From NCBI GenBank assembly GCA_005776735.1, contig SXOM01000251.1, positions 1 to 6,348 on the forward strand: a stretch of 6,348 nucleotides of DNA, given 5' to 3'. This DNA comes from Pseudomonadota bacterium (GTDB lineage: Bacteria; Myxococcota_A; UBA796; SXON01). The position numbers and the translations under genes are program-made. Each line of letters opens with the position of its first letter. Position 1 is the first letter of the stretch. Under the pieces are notes generated by a model that ran no database searches, was not told where the DNA came from, and saw only the letters and a list, made by a program, of their open reading frames with translations. Of the stretch, positions 1-6,348 are shown in pieces.

Positions 1-89
1 CCGCCGGCGCCACCCGCGGCGTCGTCCGAGGAGAACCCACCCACGCCCCCGGCGCCCCCGGCCGCACCGCCGCCGCCACCGCCGCCCGA
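1..89 (-). repeat. Glycine-codon-rich low-complexity tract inside the oxidase gene
   Basis: Residues ~746-775 of the oxidase are mostly Gly and Ala, with one seven-glycine run and a short FSSDDA interruption, encoded by GGC/GGT/GCC codons. It follows a stretch of alternating hydrophobic and polar residues with LxLDGDVxL-like turns. Such glycine runs occur as loops in extracellular beta-helix-like proteins, especially of myxobacteria; that comparison is from memory. The tract reaches the window edge, so its full length is unknown. Confidence 0.55.
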
Positions 90-2324
90 GTACGGTCCTT
101 CACCGTCGGCGCCGACGCCCGCCGCCGTGGCCCCGCTCGCCGCGCACCGGACGCTCCCGGTGGGCCCGAGGACGAACCGGTCGGCGGTGAGGTGCACGTC
201 GCCGTCGAGCACGAGTTCACCGTCCACGACGACTTCGCCCAGCACGTACTCCCCGGCTGGCAGGGTCGCGGTCGCCCCGGCCGCGAGGTCCACGCAGCAC
301 ACCTCGCCGCAGTACTCGCCGCCGGCGGGGCAGCCGACGCGACACTCGCCCGCTTCGCACCACGACACCGTGCCGTCGGGGGAGCCGTCGGGCACCCCAC
401 AGTCGACCGATTCGCTCACGAACTGGCACCCCCCTTCGAAGCAGGCGCCAGCGGCGTCGAAGTGGGAAACGGTGTCCTCGTCGGCGCAGTAGTCGGCCGG
501 AGGGGTGTCGCACACCTGCTCGTCGCAGGTGGCCTCGGTGAGGTGGACGAAGCGGCCCTCCGAGGGGACGCCGTCCTTGCTGATCGCGTAGAGCAGGTAG
601 TACCCCGGCGGCGCGAGCCCCGGCGTCAGTGGCGCCGTCGCCTCGGCCGACCACCCCTCGCCGGTCCGACGGATCGACTCGACCGCCACGCGTACGCCGC
701 GCTGGTCCATGTTGAAGTCGTGGGTCGCCGCGCTCGGCCGGACCAGCACGATCGCCTCGACCTCGTCGGTGTCGACCTCCACCGCGAACGCCTCGGCGTG
801 GCGCAGCTCGGCGGGCACCTCGCCGAGGACCGGGCGCGCGCAGCAGTCGAGGTCCACATAGGGCGGCGACCAGATCATGGCGGTGGGCCCGTCGTCGTCG
901 AGCGCGTCCAGGTCGCCCCCCGACACGAGCACCCGCCCATCGGGCAAGAGCACCGCCGCGGTGTGGTAGTCGCCGTTGTACGGGTCGACGTAGGGTCCGG
1001 TGGGGACGAACACGCCCGCCTCGGCATGGTAGAGCTCCGACACCGGCGCCGGCCGGCAGTCGTTCATCTCGCCGCCGGTCACCACCACGTTGCCGTCGGG
1101 GAGCAGGGTCGCGAGCGCGTGGGCCCGCGCGTACGCCATCGAGCCGGTGGCCCGCCACGCGGGCGCGTCGGCCGCGAAGCCTCCGAGCAGCTCGGCGGAG
1201 GCGTAGCACTCCCAGGTCGCGGAGTCGGGGCCGTTGGGCAGGTCGCAGTCCCCTTCGAACTCGTGGATCACGAGGTCGTCGAGGCAACACCGGGCCGAGT
1301 CGCGGCCGGTGCAGCCACCCGCCACCAGGACGTCGACCTCGGCCGCGGCGTCGCCACCGTCGACCATCAACAACGAGGCGGTGCCGTACTCCCGCTCGGT
1401 GGCCCGGGGCGCGCCGGCGTCGGACCAGGTGTCGGTCGCCGGGTCCCACACCCGCGCCTGGGCGGTCTGGCCGGAAGCGAGGAGCCGCCCGTCGGGGAGC
1501 AGGTGCATCCACGGGTACAGGTACTCGAAGTGCTCCGGCGCGCGCAGCTCGAACCGTTCGAAGGCGGGCAGGAACAGCTCGGTGGTGTCGTTGACCGTCC
1601 ACGGCTCGACCACGATCGCGCCCGACGCGATGAAAACGCTCCCGTCGGCCATGGTGGTGTTGGTGGGGTACCAGCGTTTTCCGCCCAACATCTCCCCGAC
1701 GTAGGCCCAAGGGTCGTAGGCGCCGTCGCCGGGATCGGCCACGCCGTCGAAGGAGTACACGAACTCCTTCCCTTCGGCGGGCTTCACGCCCGTGGCGTCG
1801 CCGCCGGTGAACAACACCCGACCGTCGGCGAGGTGGTTGTGGCCGGCGCAGAACAGGTTGCCGTCCTCGGCCGGCATCTCGAGCGGCACCGAGGTCGCCT
1901 CGCCCGTGACCGGGTCCCACAACACCGCCGGGTCGAAGGTGTTCGGGAAGCCCTCGTCGTACAGGTCGGACCCGTGGTACATCGAGAACACCTGCCCGTT
2001 GGGGAGCACCAGCATGTGCACCGCCTCGGTGCGGAGCTCCGCGGTCGGCCACGGGAACGCGGCGGACCACGTGCCGCCTTCGTCCACGTCGGGATCGGTG
2101 CACACCGCCTCGTCGCCGTCGCACGCCACCACCCCTTCGCGGTAGTGATCCAGGTCGACGCCGTCGCAACGGACGCCGACAGCGAACGGAGCGTCGAGGA
2201 CCGCGTCGCAGTCTGCGTCGAGCGGGCCGCACGCGGTCACCGCGGTGCACTCGTCGAGCGGGCGACTCCCCGGCGGGGTGTCGCACGCCGAGCACAAGAA
2301 CAGGACGACGGAGAGCACGCGCAT
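1..2324 (-). CDS. Radical-copper oxidase (glyoxal/galactose oxidase-like) lipoprotein, C-terminus beyond window
   Basis: Probably oxidises an aldehyde or alcohol group with O2, giving H2O2, outside the cytoplasm; the substrate is unknown. The frame is open from ATG 2324 to base 1 (774 full codons, no stop). Residues 1-14 are a short hydrophobic signal ending in LCSAC, a lipobox-like site with Cys14 as the likely lipidated residue, although -3 is Cys rather than Leu. A spacer with six cysteines (26-75) follows. Residues ~100-490 hold seven LPDGxVxxxGG-type kelch strands, fitting a seven-bladed propeller. All five expected ligands are present: Cys159 (FCAGH), Tyr219 (RWYPT), Tyr453-His454 (DYHT) and His535 (THDFNMDQR). 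Residues ~495-597 match the DUF1929 early-set domain. After it come 12 cysteines (600-677), a beta-rich stretch (678-727) and a glycine-rich run. ATG 2324 is the only in-frame start after the moaA stop, but it lacks a clear Shine-Dalgarno. Family assignment is strong; glyoxal versus galactose specificity is open. Confidence 0.88.
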   Translation of the reverse strand, partial: MRVLSVVLFLCSACDTPPGSRPLDECTAVTACGPLDADCDAVLDAPFAVGVRCDGVDLDHYREGVVACDGDEAVCTDPDVDEGGTWSAAFPWPTAELRTEAVHMLVLPNGQVFSMYHGSDLYDEGFPNTFDPAVLWDPVTGEATSVPLEMPAEDGNLFCAGHNHLADGRVLFTGGDATGVKPAEGKEFVYSFDGVADPGDGAYDPWAYVGEMLGGKRWYPTNTTMADGSVFIASGAIVVEPWTVNDTTELFLPAFERFELRAPEHFEYLYPWMHLLPDGRLLASGQTAQARVWDPATDTWSDAGAPRATEREYGTASLLMVDGGDAAAEVDVLVAGGCTGRDSARCCLDDLVIHEFEGDCDLPNGPDSATWECYASAELLGGFAADAPAWRATGSMAYARAHALATLLPDGNVVVTGGEMNDCRPAPVSELYHAEAGVFVPTGPYVDPYNGDYHTAAVLLPDGRVLVSGGDLDALDDDGPTAMIWSPPYVDLDCCARPVLGEVPAELRHAEAFAVEVDTDEVEAIVLVRPSAATHDFNMDQRGVRVAVESIRRTGEGWSAEATAPLTPGLAPPGYYLLYAISKDGVPSEGRFVHLTEATCDEQVCDTPPADYCADEDTVSHFDAAGACFEGGCQFVSESVDCGVPDGSPDGTVSWCEAGECRVGCPAGGEYCGEVCCVDLAAGATATLPAGEYVLGEVVVDGELVLDGDVHLTADRFVLGPTGSVRCAASGATAAGVGADGEGPYSGGGGGGGAAGGAGGVGGFSSDDAAGGAG

Positions 2325-2354
2325 GGGGGCAACGTAGCCGGTGCAGGCCCCGCC

Positions 2355-3359
2355 TCAGCCGCCGATGCGGGTCATGATCCCCTCGAAGGCGGTGCCGCCT
2401 TCGAGTTCGGCGAGGTGGCCCGCGGGCTTGCCGCGCACGATTCCCAGAATCGTCGCCGCGAGTTCACCGTCGGAGGCGCCGCCCCGTACGAGGTCGCGAA
2501 GCGAGGGGGTGTCCTCGTGGGCGAGGCAGGTGCGGAGGTGGCCGTCGCTCAACAGGCGCAGGCGATTGCAGGAGGCGCAGAAGTGCTCGGTGATGGGCGA
2601 GATGAAGCCCACCACGAGCGGCCCGATGCGCGCGTGTGTTGCCGGCCCGCCGCCGTGTCGCTCCCCGTCGGGCTCCAGCGGGCCGAACGCGTCGACGAGG
2701 CGTCGACGGAGCTCGGCCGCCGAGACGCCCACGTGGCGGCGCTGGTCGAACGGCATGTACTCGATGAAGCGGAGCTGCACCGCAGGCGCCCGCTCCAGCG
2801 CCCACCGCGTCATGGGGACCACCTCGTCGTCGTTGACGCCGCCCATGACCACCATGTTGATCTTCACCGGGAGCAGGCCCGCGGCGACCGCCGCGTCGAT
2901 GCCCGCGAGGACCGCGCCGAGCTCGCCGCCGCGGGTGATCTGCCCGAAGCGCGCCGCATCGAGGGAGTCCAGCGAGATGTTCACCCGGTGCAGGCCCGCC
3001 GCCCGAAGGGCGGCCGCCTGCGCGGCGAAGCGGTGCGCGTTGGTCGTGAGCGTGATCTCGTCGATCCCATCGAGCCTGGAGAGCCCGGCGACGAGCTGTT
3101 CCAGGTCGCGACGGACCGTGGGCTCGCCCCCCGTGAGCCGGACGCGCCGCAGGCCCATGGCCGCCATCACGCGCACCACCCGCACGATCTCCTCGTACTG
3201 CAAGAGCTCGGCGCGCGGGCTGAGCGTCGCGCCCTCTTCGGGGAGGCAGTAGACACACCGGAAGTTGCACCGGTCCGTGACGCTCACGCGCACGTAGGTG
3301 TGCAGCCGCCCGAAGCGGTCCAAGAGCGGCGGCAGGTTGGCGTCGTCGAGACGTGCCAC
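2355..3359 (-). CDS. moaA: GTP 3',8-cyclase MoaA, molybdenum cofactor biosynthesis
   Basis: Radical SAM enzyme of the cytoplasm that converts GTP to 3',8-cyclo-7,8-dihydro-GTP, the substrate of MoaC, in the first step of molybdopterin synthesis. The 334-residue length is normal for the family. The radical SAM cluster cysteines are Cys31, Cys35 and Cys38 (CNFRCVYC), the SAM-binding GGEP is at 77-80, and the second cluster is Cys261, Cys264 and Cys278 (CX2CX13C). The segment CNRLR carries Arg266 and Arg268, equivalent to the conserved GTP-site arginines. The protein ends in Gly-Gly, the conserved MoaA tail needed for catalysis, so it is complete. The start is GTG 3359: an in-frame TAG lies four codons upstream, and the N-terminal length before DRCNFRC suits the family. 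The gene begins 16 bases after the transporter stop, so translational coupling is likely. No moaC, moaB, moaE or moeA is visible here. Confidence 0.97.
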   Translation of the reverse strand: MARLDDANLPPLLDRFGRLHTYVRVSVTDRCNFRCVYCLPEEGATLSPRAELLQYEEIVRVVRVMAAMGLRRVRLTGGEPTVRRDLEQLVAGLSRLDGIDEITLTTNAHRFAAQAAALRAAGLHRVNISLDSLDAARFGQITRGGELGAVLAGIDAAVAAGLLPVKINMVVMGGVNDDEVVPMTRWALERAPAVQLRFIEYMPFDQRRHVGVSAAELRRRLVDAFGPLEPDGERHGGGPATHARIGPLVVGFISPITEHFCASCNRLRLLSDGHLRTCLAHEDTPSLRDLVRGGASDGELAATILGIVRGKPAGHLAELEGGTAFEGIMTRIGG

Positions 3360-3372
3360 GAGCGGACGCTAA

Positions 3373-3378
3373 CCCCTA
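3373..3378 (-). promoter_or_regulatory. Possible Shine-Dalgarno for moaA overlapping the transporter stop
   Basis: On the minus strand TAGGGG combines the TAG stop of the transporter with a purine run. It lies 13 bases before the GTG of moaA, longer than the usual 5-9, so it may be weak and moaA may depend on ribosomes finishing the transporter. Confidence 0.3.
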
Positions 3379-5700
3379 GCCCGCGAGGATCCGCAGGGAG
3401 TTGAGCATCGCGTAGCTTGCCGCCATCAACGACTCACCGGCGATGGCGCCCGAGGCCAGGGGGACGATCTTCTCTTCGTAGGCCTTCTCGTCCCGACCGA
3501 CCCAGCGCTCGGCGATCAGCGCGCCCACGAAGAACGCGAGGATGTTCGGGAACGTGATGACGAACGCGAGCCCCAGACCCATGCTCGAAGGCAACCACCG
3601 ACGCGCCGACGGCACCACGCGCTCCAAGAGCGGCAACGCCGTGCCGACGAGCGCGCCGACCACGATCGCGTAGCGCGCCGTCGTCGGGATGCTCCCGATG
3701 CCATCCGCGAGCGCCTGCGCGACCGCGTACCACATGGCGGTCGGCGGCGCGTTCTGGAGCAGCGGCGTGTCGACGGTGGGCACCATCAGGTACCAGGCCG
3801 GGATCACCGCGACGAGGCCGAAGAACACGCCGGAGAACTGGGCGATGAACTGCTGCCGCGGGTTGGCGCCCAGGAGGTAGCCGGACTTGAGGTCGGTGAG
3901 GAGGTCGGCCGCGGAACCCGCGGCACCCGCCGTGACGCCCGCGGTCATCAGGTTGACCGTCTTGTCCGCCGGCGACAGGACCGCGTAGACGAACTGCGTG
4001 ATCTTGCCCATCGCGCCGATGGGCGTCGTGTCCGTCTCCCCCGTCGCGCGACACGCGACGAGCGCCAGGGCCCCGGACAACACCACGGAGACCACGCTGA
4101 GCCAGGGGGCGATGCCCATCGACAACCAGCACACCACCGCGAGGAGCGCCGTGGTGGGGACCACGCCGATGACCATCCACGAGAACGGCACCTCGATGGC
4201 CTGCATGCGGGCTTCGAGTTCCTGGTCGCCGGCACCGCCGGCGCCCCGGGCCCCCATCACCGCGCGGACGATCTGCCTCCAGTTGAGCGCAAAACTCGTG
4301 AGGCCGCTCATGACGAGGAGCGCGGTGCCGAGCCACAAGCTCCACTTGCGGATGCCGATGCTCGTGAAGACACCGTCGGCGTCGCGACGCACCTCGAGGT
4401 CGCCGGCGAACTCCTTGCCGGTCAGGGCCGCTTCGCCCGAGAGCGCCGTGAGGCCCGCCACCTTGACCACGAGGTCGAGCTGCCGGCGCTGGTTCTCGGC
4501 GGTGAACGGCGCCGCCGCCGCGCTGAGCTCGCGCCCGTCGAGGGTCAGGCGCGTGGTGTACACGTCGCCCACCGCACCCTCGAGCCGCCCGGCGAACGTG
4601 CCGTCGTTGGCGTGGCCGTCGGGGTACTTCCCGTTGTCGGCCAGGGTGACCGGGACCTCACCCGCGTCCCCGACCACCGTGACCACGATCGTTCCGCGCG
4701 GCGCGCCGGCCTTGTCGGCCACGCCGATGTCGGCGAGCTGGACGTCGAGCACGCCGGGCCGCGCGCGGTCCTTGATGTCAATCCAGTCGCCCTGCGCGTC
4801 GCGGGCGGGGTCGGGGAGGGTCCCGTCGGCGTCGGGCACCTGCGACGGGAGCGCGATGACCAGGGGCAGAAGGACAAACCAGTTGATCACCCCGCCGAGC
4901 AGCATGGAGGCGCAGACCCGGAAGCCGGTGATGGCCCCGGCCGCGATCATCAGGAGCGAGGGCTCGTAGGCGATCCCCATCGCCGGCAACGGGAGCGTGG
5001 TGCGCCGGCTGTTGATCGCCCCGTGGAACTCGAGCGACCCCGGGATCAGCCCGAAGCTCAGCCCCAAGCCGACGAACGCGCCGGCGATCATGGCGTCGAT
5101 CAGGTCCTTGGCCTTCTTCATCGCGTGCTGCCCTTCGGCGTACAGCGAGCGCAGGGTCTCGGCTGCGGCGATGCCCGACGGGAACGGAAGTTGTTCCTGG
5201 TTGATCATCTGCCGCTTCATCGGGATGGCCAGGAAGACGCCCAGCACCGCCACGCAGAACACCCACGCCGTGAGCGGGAGCCACCCCATCCGGCCGGCGT
5301 CGCCGGTGATGAGCAAGAGCGCACCCGCCGCGGTCGCGATGGTCCCGCCCGTGGAGTACCCGGCCGCCGAGGCCGTGGACTGCATGCAGTTGTTCTCGAG
5401 GATGGACATGCGGTTCTTGGCGATGCCGACCGACATGAACGCATTCCAGATCGCGAAGCTCAACACCGACGCGGTGATGGCCACGCCGAACGCCCACCCG
5501 AGCTTGAGGGTCGTGTACAGGTTGCTGATCGACATCGCCATGCCGATGAAGCCGCCCATGAGCACCGCCCGCAGCGTGAGCTGCGGCACCCGGTCGCCCT
5601 GGTAGTACTGCTCGAACCACACCCGGTCGCGGTCTTCGGCGGCCACCTTCGTCAGGTCGGGCAGTTCGCGCTCGTTGGACGGGGGCTGGGCTTCGGACAT
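3376..5700 (-). CDS. OPT-family oligopeptide/metal-chelate transporter with a soluble insert
   Basis: Inner-membrane importer of the OPT superfamily, whose members carry short peptides or metal chelates, probably with protons; the substrate cannot be told. The 774-residue protein has the family signatures: QLTLRAVLMG at the first membrane segment (~40-62), ENNCMQSTASAAG (102-114), PFPSGIAAAETLRSL (172-186), GETDTTPIGAMGKITQF (554-570), then NLMTA through LLTDLKSGYLLGANPRQQF (583-618), and GAIAGESLM (751-759). Roughly 13-16 hydrophobic segments are visible. Residues ~286-450 are hydrophilic and interrupt the membrane core, where most relatives have a loop of a few tens of residues. Part of this insert reads LxDNGxxPDxxANDGxFxGxL (353-373), resembling extracellular Ig-like domains. 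ATG 5700 is favoured because the next Met falls inside the first membrane helix; upstream there is only GGTGAG three bases before it. The gene follows the peroxiredoxin by 44 bases and precedes moaA by 16. Confidence 0.93.
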   Translation of the reverse strand: MSEAQPPSNERELPDLTKVAAEDRDRVWFEQYYQGDRVPQLTLRAVLMGGFIGMAMSISNLYTTLKLGWAFGVAITASVLSFAIWNAFMSVGIAKNRMSILENNCMQSTASAAGYSTGGTIATAAGALLLITGDAGRMGWLPLTAWVFCVAVLGVFLAIPMKRQMINQEQLPFPSGIAAAETLRSLYAEGQHAMKKAKDLIDAMIAGAFVGLGLSFGLIPGSLEFHGAINSRRTTLPLPAMGIAYEPSLLMIAAGAITGFRVCASMLLGGVINWFVLLPLVIALPSQVPDADGTLPDPARDAQGDWIDIKDRARPGVLDVQLADIGVADKAGAPRGTIVVTVVGDAGEVPVTLADNGKYPDGHANDGTFAGRLEGAVGDVYTTRLTLDGRELSAAAAPFTAENQRRQLDLVVKVAGLTALSGEAALTGKEFAGDLEVRRDADGVFTSIGIRKWSLWLGTALLVMSGLTSFALNWRQIVRAVMGARGAGGAGDQELEARMQAIEVPFSWMVIGVVPTTALLAVVCWLSMGIAPWLSVVSVVLSGALALVACRATGETDTTPIGAMGKITQFVYAVLSPADKTVNLMTAGVTAGAAGSAADLLTDLKSGYLLGANPRQQFIAQFSGVFFGLVAVIPAWYLMVPTVDTPLLQNAPPTAMWYAVAQALADGIGSIPTTARYAIVVGALVGTALPLLERVVPSARRWLPSSMGLGLAFVITFPNILAFFVGALIAERWVGRDEKAYEEKIVPLASGAIAGESLMAASYAMLNSLRILAG

Positions 5701-5744
5701 CCACTCACCACGGGGAGACCGCGGAGCCTATCAGAGTCGCCGCC

Positions 5745-6239
5745 TCAGGGCAGCGCCTGCACCGCGGCCTTGACCTCCCACACGTGCCCGTCGACCTTGA
5801 CCGGCTCGAACACGTTCGCGATGCGCCCCTCCCGATCCAGCACGAACGTCACCCGACGCGCCACGTCGCCGTCCTGGACCCCCCAGCGCTTCGCCAGGGC
5901 GCCGTCCACGTCGGCGAGCAGGGGAAACCCGAGGTTGAATTTCTGTGCGAACGCAGTGTGACTCTCGGGGCGGTCGGTGCTCACGCCGAGCACGACTGCG
6001 CCGAGGTGCCGGCCCTGATCCCGGAACTCACAGGCTTCACGGGTGCAACCCGGCGTGTCGTCCTTCGGGTAGAAGTACACGACCGCGACCTGCCCGCGCA
6101 GCTCGGCGAGGGTCCAGACCTTGCCGTCGGCGTCGGCGACATCGAGGGCGGGGGCGGTCTGGCCGACCTTCAGGTGGGTGCGACCGCCGAGGCCGAGCGC
6201 GTTCTTCAGGGTGCGACGGATGCCGAACGAAGGAATCAT
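5745..6239 (-). CDS. bcp: Peroxiredoxin, Bcp/PrxQ type thiol peroxidase
   Basis: Reduces hydrogen peroxide and organic hydroperoxides, normally with electrons from thioredoxin, in the cytoplasm. Numbered from ATG 6239 the protein is 164 residues. The catalytic motif PxxxTxxC spans Pro58-Cys65 (YPKDDTPGC), Cys65 being peroxidatic. Cys70 (REAC), five residues on, is the expected resolving cysteine of the atypical 2-Cys Bcp subgroup. Arg129, just before TFVLDREG, fits the conserved active-site arginine. The AhpC/TSA thioredoxin fold starts at LKVGQTAPAL (23-32); the ~20 residues before it are a basic extension without a signal peptide. ATG 6239 is chosen because AGGGG lies seven bases upstream. 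A GTG at 6281 would add 14 unconserved residues and also has a purine run (CAGGG) before it, so it is not excluded. This is the first gene of the minus-strand cluster. Confidence 0.93.
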   Translation of the reverse strand: MIPSFGIRRTLKNALGLGGRTHLKVGQTAPALDVADADGKVWTLAELRGQVAVVYFYPKDDTPGCTREACEFRDQGRHLGAVVLGVSTDRPESHTAFAQKFNLGFPLLADVDGALAKRWGVQDGDVARRVTFVLDREGRIANVFEPVKVDGHVWEVKAAVQALP

Positions 6240-6246
6240 GCCGTCG

Positions 6247-6251
6247 CCCCT
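6247..6251 (-). promoter_or_regulatory. Shine-Dalgarno-like AGGGG for the peroxiredoxin
   Basis: AGGGG on the minus strand sits seven bases before ATG 6239, a normal spacing, and it decides the start in favour of this ATG over GTG 6281. Confidence 0.5.
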
Positions 6252-6313
6252 ATCGGCGCGCGGCCCCCCCGTCCCCGCCACCTGCCGACCCTGTAGTGTG
6301 GACGGCGCGCCGC

Positions 6314-6338
6314 GACCGGCCGCGTCGAGCGGCCGGTC
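6314..6338. repeat. Perfect 10-bp inverted repeat with 5-base loop upstream of bcp
   Basis: GACCGGCCGC (6314-6323) and GCGGCCGGTC (6329-6338) are exact reverse complements around GTCGA. The hairpin would be very stable. Neither side has a T tract, so it is not a standard intrinsic terminator. It could end transcription of a gene to the right of the window, be an operator, or be a chance product of high GC. The rest of 6240-6348 holds no gene I can support and no convincing -35/-10 pair; the only AT-richer patch is CACACTACA (minus strand, around 6292-6300). Confidence 0.5.
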
Positions 6339-6348
6339 CGGCGGCGCG

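Noticed and set aside
217..2295. A 692-codon minus-strand open frame inside the oxidase region
   Set aside because: It is in a different frame from the oxidase, has an Arg-rich product without motifs, and is only the shadow of the frame that carries the kelch repeats and copper ligands.
2325..2357. moaA and the oxidase are in the same reading frame, separated by one TGA and ten codons, suggesting a fusion or read-through
   Set aside because: MoaA ends in its conserved Gly-Gly, which must be free for catalysis, and the next ATG begins a good lipoprotein signal. The shared frame is expected one time in three by chance.
192..3404. A 1070-codon open frame on the plus strand, antisense to the oxidase and moaA
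   Set aside because: Its translation is an Arg/His/Val/Gly-rich mixture without domains, and it covers the clearly genuine moaA and the oxidase. In very GC-rich DNA stop codons are rare, so antisense frames stay open by chance.
4612..5961. A 449-codon plus-strand open frame across the transporter and peroxiredoxin
   Set aside because: Low-complexity Arg/Gly/His-rich translation with no motif, antisense to two well-supported genes.
6240..6281. N-terminal extension of the peroxiredoxin from GTG 6281
   Set aside because: The 14 added residues are Gly/Arg-rich and unlike family members, while ATG 6239 has a well-spaced AGGGG. It is kept only as an alternative start.
6285..6300. Possible -10 promoter box around CACACTACA on the minus strand
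   Set aside because: It is the only AT-richer patch, but no -35 partner is visible at 16-18 bases and the match to any sigma consensus is weak.
1..6348. CRISPR array, tRNA or rRNA gene, insertion sequence or phage gene
   Set aside because: No direct-repeat/spacer pattern, RNA gene signature, transposase motif or terminal inverted repeat was seen; almost all bases are accounted for by four ordinary coding regions.

Overview
The window is very GC-rich and codes on one strand only. Four genes lie head to tail on the minus strand, read from right to left: a Bcp-type peroxiredoxin (5745..6239), an OPT-family membrane transporter (3376..5700), the molybdenum cofactor enzyme MoaA (2355..3359), and a radical-copper (glyoxal/galactose oxidase-like) lipoprotein that starts at 2324 and runs off the left edge. 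The gaps between them are only 44, 16 and 30 bases and hold no convincing terminator, so a single transcript is plausible. The sequence names no organism. The GC content, the strongly GC-biased third codon positions, and a secreted protein with cysteine-rich spacers and a glycine-rich tail suggest a myxobacterium-like (Myxococcota) genome. That is inference only.

Layout. From 6240 to 6348 lies the region upstream of the cluster, with a perfect 10-bp inverted repeat and a Shine-Dalgarno-like AGGGG before the peroxiredoxin. The peroxiredoxin has both cysteines of an atypical 2-Cys Bcp. The transporter carries the conserved OPT motifs but also has a soluble insert of about 165 residues, probably Ig-like, in one loop. 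MoaA is complete, with both iron-sulfur cysteine triads and the C-terminal Gly-Gly. The last gene is the largest and the easiest to overlook because it has no stop inside the window. It is open from 2324 to base 1 (774 complete codons) and encodes a lipoprotein signal, a cysteine-rich spacer, a seven-bladed propeller with all five ligands of the Cys-Tyr radical copper site, an early-set domain, a 12-cysteine segment, and the start of a beta-rich, glycine-rich module.

How the genes might work together. The oxidase should release hydrogen peroxide outside the cytoplasm, and the first gene encodes a peroxide-reducing enzyme. This suggests a redox theme, but MoaA and the transporter have no evident direct link to it, and the grouping could equally be a chance run of genes. 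The parts most worth a second look are the multidomain oxidase and the domain inserted in the transporter.
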